Positions 12,818 to 21,755 of a stretch of 35,443 bases of DNA are shown here, in pieces (the first letter of the stretch is position 1; each line of letters starts with the position of its first letter). The notes beneath the pieces are model-generated. The model searched no databases. It worked only from the letters and a program-made list of their open reading frames with translations, and was not told the origin of the DNA. The DNA lies in the NCBI RefSeq assembly GCF_028289705.1, contig NZ_JANQOI010000065.1, forward strand, positions 1-35,443. Reading direction: 5' to 3'. The stretch is from Pelagibius sp. Lineage in GTDB: Bacteria; Pseudomonadota; Alphaproteobacteria; Kiloniellales; Kiloniellaceae. A program made the translations under genes and the position numbers.

Positions 12818-13291
12818 GTTGCCGCTGCCGCCGCCGAAGCGTCCCAGGTTTCCGAAGAGTTGCTGCAGCAAGGTCAGATCGCGGCCTTCGGTCGGCGTGA
12901 TGCGGTCGACGGGCTCGACCTCCTGGGCGTCGGCCAGGGTGTAGCTTGCGGTCTGCTCGACATAGCCCGACTCGTTGAAGGTCACCACCAGCACGCTGCG
13001 ATCGATGACCTCAGGCTTCATGAAGGCGAATTCCTGGGTCTTCTGACCGATGTAATACCACTTGCTGTCCTGGAAGGTTGAGATGGTCGAGGGCGATCCG
13101 AGCAGGTCGACGATGTCCTGGCGGCTGTGCACGCCGGGCTCGATCACCGCGACGTCTTCCGCGTCGGGCATGTTGCCGCGAACCTGGACGGAACCGCCGC
13201 AGGCCGCGACCCCGAGTACGGTGATCGACAGCGCGATCGCCGACACGCAAAGGCGGCCCGAGCGCAGGGGGTGCCCCTTCGTTGCAGTCAC
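12815..13291 (-). CDS. bamE: Outer membrane assembly factor BamE (SmpA/OmlA) lipoprotein
   Basis: Small lipoprotein of the Bam complex that inserts beta-barrel proteins into the outer membrane. The signal peptide ends in a lipobox GVAAC (Cys about 31). The SmpA/OmlA domain follows with IEPGVHSRQDIVDLLGSPS, SKWYYIGQKTQEFAF and SVLVVTFNESGYVEQ. Length is 158 residues, a little longer than E. coli BamE, with a Gly/Asn-rich end. The stop codon TAG (12817-12815) is part of the terminal repeat of element A, so the original C-terminus may have been altered. Confidence 0.9.
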   Translation of the reverse strand: MTATKGHPLRSGRLCVSAIALSITVLGVAACGGSVQVRGNMPDAEDVAVIEPGVHSRQDIVDLLGSPSTISTFQDSKWYYIGQKTQEFAFMKPEVIDRSVLVVTFNESGYVEQTASYTLADAQEVEPVDRITPTEGRDLTLLQQLFGNLGRFGGGSGN

Positions 13292-13323
13292 GGCAAACCT
13301 CTCATTTGACCCCGAATGACTTG

Positions 13324-13351
13324 ATTAAACCGCGGCGTAGTGCCATTTCAA
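13324..13351 (-). promoter_or_regulatory. Possible sigma-70 promoter for bamE
   Basis: On the minus strand TTGAAA (13351-13346) and TTTAAT (13329-13324) are spaced by 16 bases, about 32 bases upstream of the bamE GTG/ATG. The local AT-richness of this divergent gap fits a promoter; the match is moderate. Confidence 0.4.
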
Positions 13352-13417
13352 GCCCTTAATTCACGGGCCGCAGACCGCCGGCCGGTCCGTCCTGCCAGCC
13401 AATCTCGTGGAAAATCC

Positions 13418-13963
13418 ATGGTCTTCAAGCGACTTTTCCGGCCCAAACAGCAAGAAGAGGCGGCCTGGCTGCTCTACGAGAACGTCGTACAACAGGCGCG
13501 CCGGACGGAGCTTTTCCGCGATCTCGGCATTCCCGACAGCGTCGATGGGCGCTTTGAGTCGATCGTTCTGCATCTAGTATTGGTGCTGCGCCGCATGCGC
13601 GTGGACTTTCCCGAGGGCGAAGACATCGCCGCCGCGCTGCAAGAGGTCTTCATAGCCGACATGGACCGCTCCCTGCGGGAGATGGGGGCAGGCGATCTGG
13701 GGGTCGGCCGACGGGTCCAGCAAATGGCCGAGGGCTTCATGGGGCGTTTGGCGTCCTACGAGACGGCCCTGGACGAGATTGCCGGCGGCGGCGGGGAGAA
13801 CGGCCTGCGCGCGGCTCTGCTGCGCAATGTCTACGGGACCTTGCCGGAGGAGGCCGTGGACCCCGCCGGTCTGCTGGGCTATGTGCGCGCCCAGATGCAG
13901 GCGCTGGAGGCCCAGGAGGGCACCGGATTGCGCGCGGGAAAGCCTCAATTCGCCCCATTCTAG
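13418..13963 (+). CDS. Ubiquinol-cytochrome c chaperone family protein (CBP3-like)
   Basis: 181-residue homolog of the CBP3 chaperone that helps assemble cytochrome b in the bc1 complex (family knowledge). The helical core is recognisable: AAWLLYENVVQQARRTELFR, VDGRFESIVLHLVLVLRRM, AAALQEVFIADMDRSLREMG, GVGRRVQQMAEGFMGRL and AALLRNVYGT. ATG 13418 is preferred over an upstream in-frame ATG at 13340, because the conserved sequence starts there (MVFKRLFRPK). It sits divergently from bamE and ahead of a DUF177 gene, an arrangement frequent in alphaproteobacteria. Confidence 0.88.
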   Translation: MVFKRLFRPKQQEEAAWLLYENVVQQARRTELFRDLGIPDSVDGRFESIVLHLVLVLRRMRVDFPEGEDIAAALQEVFIADMDRSLREMGAGDLGVGRRVQQMAEGFMGRLASYETALDEIAGGGGENGLRAALLRNVYGTLPEEAVDPAGLLGYVRAQMQALEAQEGTGLRAGKPQFAPF

Positions 13964-14078
13964 GGCTCTTCTGGCGCCGGGAACTGGCGCTCCGAATGGG
14001 CCGACCTGGGGGATTGACCGGGGCCGGTCGAGCCCCTATGGTGCGCCGCTTTTGTGAGGCCGGAGACGGAGGGCTGCC

Positions 14079-14639
14079 GTGGGCGGATCATCCGCAAAGG
14101 CGCAAAGCGAGTTCTCGAGGATTGTGACGCTTGACCGCCTGGGCGACCGGAAAATCGCCGAGCGGATCGAAGCCACGGCTGCGGAGCGGGACCAGGTCAG
14201 GGCCCGGCTCGGGCTTCTGGGCCTCGACCGGCTGGTTGCGGACTGTGAGGTCCGGCGCGGCCTGGGGGACCTGGTGCACGTTGGGGCGGCTTGGACGGCC
14301 GAGGTGACCCAGACCTGCGTGGTCACGCTGGAACCCCTCCAGCAGTCGCTGACAGGGGACCTGCAGGCCTCCTTTCGGCCATCTCGGGGCCAGTCATCTC
14401 AGGTCGGCGGCGCGGCCGAGGACGAGGTGGTTGTGGATGCCTTGGAGGAGGATCCGCCGGAGACACTGCCCAGCGACGGGATCGACTTGGGCGAACTGGT
14501 GGTTCAGGAACTCGCGGTGTCGCTGGACCCTTATCCCCGGCGGTCGGGGGCGGCGATTCCCAGCGAATTCGGGCCCTCGGACGATCAGGGCGAGAGCGGC
14601 CCCTTCGCCGCTCTGAAGGCCTTGAAAGGTAAAGAATAG
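14079..14639 (+). CDS. DUF177 (YceD-like) protein, probable 23S rRNA accumulation/processing factor
   Basis: 186-residue protein of the DUF177 family, which in E. coli (YceD) and plants is linked to 23S rRNA accumulation. Signs: SRIVTLDRLGDRKI at the start, VGAAWTAEVTQTCVVTLEPL with the family's conserved cysteine-containing strand, then DGIDLGELVVQELAVSLDPYPR and GPFAALKALKGKE at the end. The start is GTG with GGAGGG five bases before it. Its position just before rpmF is the classic DUF177-rpmF pairing. Confidence 0.88.
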   Translation: MGGSSAKAQSEFSRIVTLDRLGDRKIAERIEATAAERDQVRARLGLLGLDRLVADCEVRRGLGDLVHVGAAWTAEVTQTCVVTLEPLQQSLTGDLQASFRPSRGQSSQVGGAAEDEVVVDALEEDPPETLPSDGIDLGELVVQELAVSLDPYPRRSGAAIPSEFGPSDDQGESGPFAALKALKGKE

Positions 14640-14749
14640 GTTAAGTTTTACTTGCGACACTCGCCCGGGTTTGCTTGCTGAAGTGGCCAAGATTGGCTAA
14701 GAAACCGCTTGCGAAGGCGGATGTCGCCTGACGAAGAAAGACGAGAATC

Positions 14750-14932
14750 ATGGCTGTTCCGAAGAGTAAAGTTTCCCAGTCCCGGCGCAACAAGCGCCGT
14801 GCGCACGATTCGCTGGCAGCGGCAAGCTATCATGAGTGCTCCAATTGCGGCGAGTTGAAGCGGCCCCATCATGTGTGCCCGGCTTGTGGTTACTATGACG
14901 GTCGCGAAGTGGCGGATGCGGAGACGATTTGA
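14750..14932 (+). CDS. rpmF: 50S ribosomal protein L32
   Basis: 60-residue ribosomal protein opening [20 protein letters not shown], with a complete zinc ribbon (Cys30, Cys33, Cys43, Cys46: [10 protein letters not shown] / [15 protein letters not shown]). Possession of all four cysteines marks the zinc-binding form. Lies 110 bases after the DUF177 gene and 59 before plsX, the standard order. Confidence 0.97.
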   Translation: MAVPKSKVSQSRRNKRRAHDSLAAASYHECSNCGELKRPHHVCPACGYYDGREVADAETI

Positions 14933-14991
14933 CGCTCGGCTCGCCCTGCTTTTGCCGACTATGAGTTGTAGCGGGTAGGGCTGGACAGTCT

Positions 14992-16038
14992 ATGGGCGAG
15001 GCGCTCACCATCGCTTTGGACGCCATGGGCGGCGACGCGGCCCCCGGGATGGTGGTCCGTGGCGCTAACATCGCGCGCGAGCGTTTCCCGGAGGTGCGCT
15101 TTCTGATGTTCGGGCGCCAGTCCGACGTCGCGCGCATCCTCGAACGCAAGAAGCGCCTGAAATCGGTGACCACGCTGGTGCACACCGACGACGTTGTGAG
15201 CAGCGAGGAGAAGCCCTCCGTTGCCCTGCGCTCCGGCCGCAATTCCAGCATGCGCCTGGCGATCAACGCCGTTCAGGCGGGGGAGGCCGGATGCGTCGTT
15301 TCTGCGGGCAATACCGGTGCCCTCATGGCCATGGCGAAGTTCGTGCTGAAGACGCTGCCGGGCATCAACCGGCCCGCCATCGCCTCCTTCTTTCCCACCC
15401 TGCACGGCGAATCGGTGATGCTGGATCTCGGCGCCAACGTCAGTTGCGATGCCGAGAACCTGGTCGACTTCGCGGTCATGGGAAACGCCTTCGCCCGCTC
15501 GGTCCTGGGGCTGCTCGAGCCCACTTATGCCTTGCTGAACGTGGGCTCCGAAGACATTAAGGGCCACGAAGCCCTGCACGAGGCGACCACAATCCTTCGC
15601 GGCAGCGCCCTGCCGGGCAAGTTTTTGGGTTTCATCGAGGGCGACGACATCGCCAAGGGGACCGCCGACGTTATCGTGACCGATGGATTTACCGGCAACG
15701 TTGCGCTGAAAACCGCCGAGGGGACGGCGAAACTGATCAACGAATACATGCGTCATACTTTCCGGTCGTCGGTCCTTGCCAGCCTTGGCTATCTCCTGGC
15801 GCGGCCGGCCATGCGCAAGCTGCGCAAGCGTGTCGATCCACGTGGCTACAACGGTGCGATGTTTCTGGGCCTTAACGGCATCGCAGTGAAGAGCCACGGC
15901 GGCACCGATGCCCTGGGCTTTGCAAACGCCATTGGCGTTGCCGTCGACATGCACCGGCACGGCATCATCGAGAAAATCCGTTCCGACCTGGCACTCCTGG
16001 ATCGTGGGCCCGACAAAGCACAGGTGGCCGCGATTTAG
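14992..16038 (+). CDS. plsX: Phosphate acyltransferase PlsX
   Basis: Converts acyl-ACP to acyl-phosphate, the donor used by PlsY in phospholipid synthesis. Signatures: [20 protein letters not shown] at the N-terminus, [47 protein letters not shown] and [20 protein letters not shown]. Length is 348 residues. fabH begins two bases after its stop codon, so both are on one transcript. Confidence 0.97.
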   Translation: MGEALTIALDAMGGDAAPGMVVRGANIARERFPEVRFLMFGRQSDVARILERKKRLKSVTTLVHTDDVVSSEEKPSVALRSGRNSSMRLAINAVQAGEAGCVVSAGNTGALMAMAKFVLKTLPGINRPAIASFFPTLHGESVMLDLGANVSCDAENLVDFAVMGNAFARSVLGLLEPTYALLNVGSEDIKGHEALHEATTILRGSALPGKFLGFIEGDDIAKGTADVIVTDGFTGNVALKTAEGTAKLINEYMRHTFRSSVLASLGYLLARPAMRKLRKRVDPRGYNGAMFLGLNGIAVKSHGGTDALGFANAIGVAVDMHRHGIIEKIRSDLALLDRGPDKAQVAAI

Positions 16039-16040
16039 CG

Positions 16041-17018
16041 ATGTTCCGATCTCTTGTCACAGGCTGCGGGAGCTACCTGCCCGCAAATGTCGTCACCAAC
16101 GCCGAATTGGCCAAACGTGTGGCGACCAACGACGAATGGATCCGCCAGCGCACCGGGATCTGCCAGCGGCACATAGCGGCAGAGGGCGAAATGACCTCGG
16201 ACCTGGGACTGGCCGCCGCAAAAGAGGCCTTGGCGCAGGCCGGCGTGGCCCCGGAAAGCATCGATCTGATCGTCTGCGCGACCTCGACCCCCGACGAGAC
16301 CTTTCCGGCGACGGCCACCCGGATTCAGTACGCCCTCGGCATCACCTCCGGTGCCGCCTTCGACGTCCAGGCGGTCTGCAGCGGCTTCGTCTACGGTCTC
16401 TCGGTTGCGGACAACTTCCTGCGGGTCGGCCAGGCGTCCAAGGCGCTGGTCGTCGGCGCAGAGACCTTCTCGCGCATTCTCGACTGGGAAGACCGCTCCA
16501 CCTGCGTGCTCTTCGGCGATGGGGCAGGGGCCGTTGTTCTGGAGGCCGAGCGGCCCGCTGCGGGCGCGAACGGCACCGGCCGCGGGGTTCTGTCGACCCA
16601 CATCTATGCCGACGGCCGCCACCACGACGCGCTCTACGTCGATGGCGGCCCCTCCTCGACGGGTTCGGTCGGCTATCTGCGCATGGAAGGCAAGGAAGTC
16701 TTTCGCCATGCCGTGGTCCGCATGGCGGAGGCGGTCGACGCCGCCCTGGAAGCCAACGGGCTGACGCCGGGGGACATCGACTGGCTGGTGCCCCACCAGG
16801 CCAACATCCGCATCATCGAGTCCATGGGCCGCCGGCTCAATCTGCCGACTGACCGGGTTGTGGTGACCGTGGATCGCCACGCCAACACCTCCGCCGCGTC
16901 GATCCCGCTGGCGCTCACCGAGGCGGTCGGCGACGGCCGTATCCAGTCCGGCGACCTCCTGCTCATGGAGGCCATGGGCGGTGGTTTCACCTGGGGCTCG
17001 GCACTGGTCCGCTGGTGA
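16041..17018 (+). CDS. fabH: 3-oxoacyl-ACP synthase III (KASIII)
   Basis: Starts fatty-acid synthesis by condensing acetyl-CoA with malonyl-ACP. The Cys-His-Asn triad is intact: Cys113 ([12 protein letters not shown]), His252 ([11 protein letters not shown]) and Asn282 ([14 protein letters not shown]). The N-terminal GCGSYLP and WIRQRTGI segments and the C-terminal [13 protein letters not shown] are typical. Length is 325 residues. Immediately follows plsX. Confidence 0.97.
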   Translation: MFRSLVTGCGSYLPANVVTNAELAKRVATNDEWIRQRTGICQRHIAAEGEMTSDLGLAAAKEALAQAGVAPESIDLIVCATSTPDETFPATATRIQYALGITSGAAFDVQAVCSGFVYGLSVADNFLRVGQASKALVVGAETFSRILDWEDRSTCVLFGDGAGAVVLEAERPAAGANGTGRGVLSTHIYADGRHHDALYVDGGPSSTGSVGYLRMEGKEVFRHAVVRMAEAVDAALEANGLTPGDIDWLVPHQANIRIIESMGRRLNLPTDRVVVTVDRHANTSAASIPLALTEAVGDGRIQSGDLLLMEAMGGGFTWGSALVRW

Positions 17019-17100
17019 ACCGCGGCAGTCCCGGTACCCGCCGGCTGCCTTCTCAAGCTGCGTCAAAAATTAGTCGCATCCTACGGTATTCGCTGCATAA

Positions 17101-17129
17101 TTGACCGCATTCTTGCGTTGCGGTAAGGT
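17101..17129 (+). promoter_or_regulatory. Possible sigma-70 promoter for ihfA-merR
   Basis: TTGACC (17101-17106) and TAAGGT (17124-17129) are separated by 17 bases in an AT-richer stretch of the fabH-ihfA gap, 33 bases before the ihfA start. The -35 is good and the -10 weak. A strong AAAGGAGGGGGG ribosome site (17150-17160) follows. Confidence 0.35.
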
Positions 17130-17161
17130 TTCGGCGTGTCGGCGCAACAAAGGAGGGGGGA

Positions 17162-17485
17162 ATGGCAGGAGGCACGATTACCAGGGCGGATTTGAGCGAG
17201 GCGGTCTATCAGGAGGTGGGGCTCTCGCGCAATGAATCAGCCGATTTGGTTGAGTCCGTCCTGAATGAGATTTCGGATGCCTTGGTGCGGGGCGAGATGG
17301 TCAAGCTTTCTTCGTTCGGCAGTTTCTCGGTCCGCGAAAAGGGCCAGCGGATCGGTCGCAATCCGAAGACCGGTGAGGAAGTGCCCATTCTGCCGCGCCG
17401 GGTTCTCGTGTTTCGCGCTTCGCATGTCTTGAAGAACCGCATCAACGATTCACTCAGCAAGGTCAGCAGCGAGACGCCGCACTAG
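17162..17485 (+). CDS. ihfA: Integration host factor alpha subunit
   Basis: Histone-like DNA-bending protein that dimerises with IHF-beta. Helical N-terminus [20 protein letters not shown], beta arm [20 protein letters not shown] and the arm-tip proline segment [16 protein letters not shown], then [15 protein letters not shown]. The 107-residue length and the position before a merR-type gene are characteristic of IHF-alpha rather than HU. Confidence 0.95.
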   Translation: MAGGTITRADLSEAVYQEVGLSRNESADLVESVLNEISDALVRGEMVKLSSFGSFSVREKGQRIGRNPKTGEEVPILPRRVLVFRASHVLKNRINDSLSKVSSETPH

Positions 17486-17517
17486 GATCATCAATCAGCT
17501 GGACAAGTAGAGTCAGC

Positions 17518-17937
17518 ATGCAAGCCAGTCGTTCTGCCGGGAAGTCTGCATCGGCCTTTCGGACCATCAGCGAGGTCAGCGAGGAACTCGACGTGCCGCA
17601 GCACGTCCTGCGTTTCTGGGAAGGCAAATTCAGCCAGGTCCGCCCGCTCAAGCGCGGCGGTGGGCGCCGCTATTACAGGCCCGAAGACATTGCCCTGCTG
17701 CGCCGCATCCGGGATCTGCTGTACAGCGAAGGCTACACGATCAAGGGTGTGCAGAAGTTGCTGCGGGAGGGCCGGGTCAAGGACGACGGCCAGGCAGGGG
17801 AGCCTGTGGCAAGTGAAGTGCCGGCCCCAGCAGCGGCGAGCGATGACCGGGACCGAAGCCGCGAGATCGAGGAGATCATCGCCGAACTCACGGAGTTGAG
17901 CGACCTCCTGAAGGGCGCCCAGAAGAAGGCGGGATAG
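17518..17937 (+). CDS. MerR family transcriptional regulator
   Basis: 139 residues. Winged helix-turn-helix at about 15-85: [40 protein letters not shown] and [21 protein letters not shown] Pro/Ala linker and a short acidic coiled-coil end ([20 protein letters not shown]) follow. No cysteines typical of metal sensors are present. The ihfA-merR pair is conserved next to plsX-fabH in alphaproteobacteria; its effector is not known to me. Confidence 0.92.
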   Translation: MQASRSAGKSASAFRTISEVSEELDVPQHVLRFWEGKFSQVRPLKRGGGRRYYRPEDIALLRRIRDLLYSEGYTIKGVQKLLREGRVKDDGQAGEPVASEVPAPAAASDDRDRSREIEEIIAELTELSDLLKGAQKKAG

Positions 17938-17952
17938 GCGCCAAGGCAATCA

Positions 17953-17981
17953 TTGCCATCGCCCAATCCCGCGGTTATACA
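17953..17981 (+). promoter_or_regulatory. Promoter for tRNA-Pro
   Basis: TTGCCA (17953-17958) and TATACA (17976-17981) with a 17-base spacer, 37 bases ahead of the tRNA 5' end. This matches sigma-70 consensus at 5 of 6 and 4 of 6 positions. Confidence 0.55.
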
Positions 17982-18018
17982 GAGGCCCGCGCGGGACAGC
18001 CGCGTAGGGCTAAGATGG

Positions 18019-18095
18019 CGGAGCGTAGCGCAGCCTGGTAGCGCACCACACTGGGGGTGTGGGGGTCGTAGGTTCAAATCCTGCCGCTCCGACCA
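18019..18095 (+). tRNA. tRNA-Pro, anticodon GGG
   Basis: 77-nt gene with CCA encoded. Acceptor stem CGGAGCG/CGCTCCG, D arm GCGC...GCGC, anticodon stem CCACA/TGTGG around loop CTGGGGG (anticodon GGG), T arm GTAGG-TTCAAAT-CCTGC, then A-CCA. All stems pair perfectly. It reads proline CCC and CCU codons. Confidence 0.98.
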
Positions 18096-18109
18096 TTTCA
18101 CTTAGCTGC

Positions 18110-18132
18110 TGCCCCATTTCCGGGGCATTTTT
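18110..18132 (+). terminator. Terminator after tRNA-Pro
   Basis: Six-base perfect stem TGCCCC/GGGGCA with loop ATTTCC and five T's, 14 bases after the tRNA 3' end. Short but well placed. Confidence 0.7.
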
Positions 18133-18210
18133 CTTGCCCGGATCGCGCCGGGGCAGGGCATTGTGCCTCCGGAGGGATCCGGCGAGTGCACGATAAGGCA
18201 GTGAGAACAA

Positions 18211-19005
18211 ATGGATACAGGCTTTTTCTTTGTCTCGAAGATAGCTTGGTTCCTGCTCAAGCCGATGCATTCCCTGCTGTTCCTGCTGCTCGCCTGGCTG
18301 CTGTTTCGCGGCCTCGCCTGGCGGGTTCTGGCGCGCCTCTCCGGTCTGCTGCTGATCGTTTACGGCGGGCTCATCCTGCTGACGCCGCTGCCCGAATGGG
18401 CCGTGCGCACCCTGGAGAACCGCTTCGCCGTGCCCGTGTCCGGCCCCCAGTTCAGCGGCATCATCGTGCTCGGCGGGGCCACCGGTAACGGGCGTATCGC
18501 GGCGGCCCGGGGCGAGGCGAGCCTGAACGGCAATGTCGAGCGCCTGACCACGGCCATGGCGCTGCACAGGGCGCTTCCCGACAGGCCTCTGATCGTGTCC
18601 GGCTTCAGCGGCCGTCTGGTCCCCAGCGGCCTGAACGAGGCCGAGATTACCCGGATGTTCTTCCAGCAGCAGGGGCTGCCCATGGCCCAGGTGCGATTCG
18701 AAGCCAAGTCCCGCAACACGGCGGAGAACGCCCGGCTGTCAGCCGCGCTGATCGGCCAGACGGAACGCCCCTGGCTGCTGATCACCTCGGCCTGGCACAT
18801 GCCGAGAGCGGTTGCCAGCTTTCGCGCGGCGGGGCTCTCCGTGCTGCCCCATCCCGTCGACTTCCGCACCGAACCGGACAGCCTGCTATGGCCACGGGAA
18901 CCCAACAGTTCCCTGTCCTACGCCTCGATCGCGATTCACGAATGGCTGGGCCTGCTGGCCTACTACCTGACCGGAAAGTCCCGTGAGATCCTGCCGTCGC
19001 CTTAG
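18211..19005 (+). CDS. YdcF/ElyC-like DUF218 membrane protein
   Basis: 264 residues. Two N-terminal membrane helices (about 17-34 and 38-60), then a DUF218 Rossmann-like domain with GIIVLGGATGNG, RPLIVSGFSG, the SRNTAENARLSA motif and LLITSAWHMPRAVASF. E. coli ElyC, of the same family, affects envelope biogenesis, and SanA-type proteins vancomycin permeability. Substrate and exact role cannot be assigned here. It stands alone on + between the tRNA and a convergent lipoprotein gene. Confidence 0.85.
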   Translation: MDTGFFFVSKIAWFLLKPMHSLLFLLLAWLLFRGLAWRVLARLSGLLLIVYGGLILLTPLPEWAVRTLENRFAVPVSGPQFSGIIVLGGATGNGRIAAARGEASLNGNVERLTTAMALHRALPDRPLIVSGFSGRLVPSGLNEAEITRMFFQQQGLPMAQVRFEAKSRNTAENARLSAALIGQTERPWLLITSAWHMPRAVASFRAAGLSVLPHPVDFRTEPDSLLWPREPNSSLSYASIAIHEWLGLLAYYLTGKSREILPSP

Positions 19006-19010
19006 CGGGC

Positions 19011-19796
19011 TTAACCCGGCGGCGCTTCGGTCATGACCTGGCAGTACTGCTTCTTTGCCTTCAGGCTGCTGCAGATCTCGCTGGCGGCGCGCTTTGAGGG
19101 CAGGGGGCCGGCCAGTACTCGGTAGAAGACCCCTCGGCCCGTCAGTTCCGCCCGGACAAAGCTCACGTCCATGCCGGAGAGTTGATCCGGAAACGCCTTC
19201 TTCAGGGCTTCCCATTCCTTGCGCGCGGCGCGTTCGGAGCGCAGGGAGGACAGATGGACCAGCAGCTTGGTCTTGCGCGCCGGCTTCTCCGCCGTCTTGG
19301 GCTGGGCATCGGCGGTCTGCGCCTTGGCCCCCTTGGCACCCTTGATCGGCTTCAACATCGGCTTGGGGGGATTCGAGACGGGGGTGGCGGACGGGCTTGG
19401 CCCCGTCGGATCGACCGCCATGGCCACCTGCTGGGCTTCTGCCTGTTCGCTCGGGGCCGGTTCTGCCGTTGCTTTTGCGCTTGCGTCCTGCGATTTGGCG
19501 CTGCGTGGCTTCGACGGTGCCACCATGCTGGCGGCTGTGACCTGGACCAGACCGGCGTCCGACGGGCCTGACGCGTCGGTCGCCTGCTCGTCCCCGGCCC
19601 ATTCCAGCCCGCTATGCTGATTGCCGGATTTCTCGTTGCCCTTGGAGAAGTTGTTGGCCGCCTCGATCATCGAGGCTTCCAGCCGGTTGGCCCAGCCCTT
19701 GGTGTCTTCGTACATCGCCTCACAGGCGGCCAGGTTTGGCGCGGCTGCCAGCAGCAGCACTGCGCCAAGGCGTCGGCATCCTCCAGTAAACCTCAT
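19011..19796 (-). CDS. SPOR-domain lipoprotein
   Basis: Signal peptide with lipobox LAAC (Cys about 25), a helical/low-complexity middle rich in Ala, Pro, Lys and Ser (about 60-175), and a C-terminal SPOR domain (about 180-257: KLLVHLSSLRSERAARKEWE, GRGVFYRVLAGPLPSKRAAS). SPOR domains bind denuded peptidoglycan glycans at division sites. The ATG at 19796 is preceded directly by an in-frame GTG (19799). Its 3' end faces the YdcF-like gene with 5 bases between stop codons. Partner proteins are unknown. Confidence 0.8.
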   Translation of the reverse strand: MRFTGGCRRLGAVLLLAAAPNLAACEAMYEDTKGWANRLEASMIEAANNFSKGNEKSGNQHSGLEWAGDEQATDASGPSDAGLVQVTAASMVAPSKPRSAKSQDASAKATAEPAPSEQAEAQQVAMAVDPTGPSPSATPVSNPPKPMLKPIKGAKGAKAQTADAQPKTAEKPARKTKLLVHLSSLRSERAARKEWEALKKAFPDQLSGMDVSFVRAELTGRGVFYRVLAGPLPSKRAASEICSSLKAKKQYCQVMTEAPPG

Positions 19797-19967
19797 CACC
19801 GCTGCACACTCCCTCGTTCGCGCGGCTGTCCGCCGCAGTCCGGCGAACGCCCGTTCCAGGGAACCGATGCTAGGGCTGGGATGGTTTAAGATCCTTAAAT
19901 AACGGCACTTTAGGGGTATTTCCTAGAGTCTCGATGTTCGTCATTGCTTAACGTCTCGCTGCAATGA

Positions 19968-20015
19968 TTTCCCTGGGGTTTTCCGCGTTCGGCCCCTTCT
20001 CCACGCCCAGGGAAA
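19968..20015 (+). promoter_or_regulatory. Inverted repeat in the leader of the HerA-like gene
   Basis: Perfect 10-bp inverted repeat TTTCCCTGGG (19968-19977) and CCCAGGGAAA (20006-20015) with a 28-base loop, ending just before the AGAAGG ribosome site and 13 bases before the ATG. It could be a hairpin that limits ribosome access or a protein-binding site. Further upstream an AT-rich near-palindrome tttaagatccttaaa marks the divergent promoter area. Confidence 0.3.
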
Positions 20016-20028
20016 GAAGGCTTCCGGC

Positions 20029-21717
20029 ATGCAGACGGCAGAGAACATCCACAAGGTTTCTTCGGCGCCGGCGCCCGCCTCTTCGGCGGCCATGACGGTG
20101 GGGCACATCGTCTCGGTCAACGGCGCCAGGATCACGGGCAGTCTGGTCCCCGTCGGGCCGGGGGCCGAGGCCGCCTCGCGGCTCAACGAAGCGGTCCAGA
20201 TCGGATCGCTGGTCAAGATGCCGACCCAGCGGTCGGTGGCCTTCGGCATCGTTTCGGCGCTCTCCACCGGCAACCCTTCGCCGTCGCCGGACTTCGGCGA
20301 GCAGTGGATCGTGGAGATCGACTTGTTCGGCGAGTACCTGCTCGAGGACGGGGCAGAGGCCGGGCCCGGGGCCGGGAGCGAGGACAACTTCGATCTGCTG
20401 CGCGGGGTTTCCATCTACCCCGGGCTCGGCGACCCGATTTTCGCCGCCTCGTCGGGCGAGCTGCAGCAGATCTACAAGCGCCCCAAGGCCTCCAACGTCC
20501 GTATCGGCACGCTGCATCAGGACACCGAGCTGCCGGCCTATCTCGTGACCGACGATCTGCTCGGCAAGCACTTTGCCATCCTTGGCACCACCGGTTCCGG
20601 CAAGTCCTGCGCCCTGGCCACGGTGCTGCACGCCATTCTTTCCGAGCATCCCTTCGGCCACGTGGTCCTGCTGGACCCGCACAACGAGTATGCCCAGGCC
20701 TTCAATGGCCTAGCGGAGGTCGTCAATCCGGAGAACCTGCAACTGCCCTATTGGCTCCTGAACTTCGAGGAGATGGTGGAGGTGATGTGCAGCCGCGACG
20801 AGGTCAACGGTCCCGCCGAAGCCTTCATCCTCAAGGACGCCATCCTGACCGCCAAGCGCGCCTCTGCCGAAGATGATGAGGCGCGGCGTTTTCTGACCGT
20901 GGACACGCCGTCGCCCTATCCCTTGAGCGCCCTGCTGCACAACATCGAGGCCGCCATGGGCCAGCTTCAGAAGGCGGAGCAGGCCAAGCCCTATTTGCGC
21001 CTGCGCGCGCGCATCGAGGCGCTGCGTGCGGACCGGCGCTATGCCTTCATGTTTTCCGGTCTCTCGGTCCGCGACACCCTGCCGGATGTGCTGGCGCGGA
21101 TCATCCGCGTGCCGGTCGAGGGCAAGCCGCTGACCACCTTCGATCTTTCCGGTGTGCCCTCCGAGATCGTCGACGTCGTGGTTTCGCTGCTCTGCCGCAC
21201 GCTGTTCGACTTCGCGATCTGGAGCGAGCGGGAGGCGGCCGTTCCGGTGCTGCTGGTCTGCGAGGAGGCGCACCACTACATCCCCCAGGACGCCAGCAAG
21301 GGCTTCGAGCCGACCCGCCGGGTCATCTCCAGGATCGCCAAGGAAGGGCGCAAATACGGCCTCGCCCTGGGGCTCGTGTCGCAGCGCCCCTCCGAGCTGT
21401 CCGAGACCATCATCTCCCAGTGCAGCACGCTCTTCGCCCTGCGCATGGGCAACCAGAAGGATCAGGACTTCGTGCGCCGGGCTCTGCCCGAGAGTGCCGA
21501 GGGCATGCTCGCCAGCCTGCCGGCTCTGCGCAACCAGCAGGCCGTGGTCATCGGCGAGGGCGTCGTCCTGCCGATGCGCATTCGCTTCGACGATCTGCCG
21601 GAGGCCAAGCGCCCGCAAAGCGACACCGCGAGCTTTTCGCGGCATTGGCAGTCTGAAAGGGGCGAGGACGGCTTTGTCGCCCACACCATCGAGCGCTGGC
21701 GCAAGCAGATCCGCTAA
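20029..21717 (+). CDS. HerA-like ATPase (DUF87)
   Basis: 562-residue P-loop ATPase of the HerA/FtsK clan. The N-terminal beta-barrel (HAS-like) part covers about residues 20-150, including VGHIVSVNGARITGSLVPVG. Walker A is GTTGSGKS (186-193), Walker B is VPVLLVCEEAHHY (about 405-417), and VISRIAKEGRKYGLALGLVS precedes SQRPSELSETIISQC. HerA proteins act as hexameric DNA pumps, classically with a NurA nuclease, and some bacterial ones form phage-defence pairs. No NurA, Sir2 or DUF4297 gene lies beside it here, so a solitary housekeeping or repair role is equally likely. Confidence 0.85.
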   Translation: MQTAENIHKVSSAPAPASSAAMTVGHIVSVNGARITGSLVPVGPGAEAASRLNEAVQIGSLVKMPTQRSVAFGIVSALSTGNPSPSPDFGEQWIVEIDLFGEYLLEDGAEAGPGAGSEDNFDLLRGVSIYPGLGDPIFAASSGELQQIYKRPKASNVRIGTLHQDTELPAYLVTDDLLGKHFAILGTTGSGKSCALATVLHAILSEHPFGHVVLLDPHNEYAQAFNGLAEVVNPENLQLPYWLLNFEEMVEVMCSRDEVNGPAEAFILKDAILTAKRASAEDDEARRFLTVDTPSPYPLSALLHNIEAAMGQLQKAEQAKPYLRLRARIEALRADRRYAFMFSGLSVRDTLPDVLARIIRVPVEGKPLTTFDLSGVPSEIVDVVVSLLCRTLFDFAIWSEREAAVPVLLVCEEAHHYIPQDASKGFEPTRRVISRIAKEGRKYGLALGLVSQRPSELSETIISQCSTLFALRMGNQKDQDFVRRALPESAEGMLASLPALRNQQAVVIGEGVVLPMRIRFDDLPEAKRPQSDTASFSRHWQSERGEDGFVAHTIERWRKQIR

Positions 21718-21755
21718 GCCATCGCCAGCCTACGAGCGGGCCCTCACGAGGGCTA

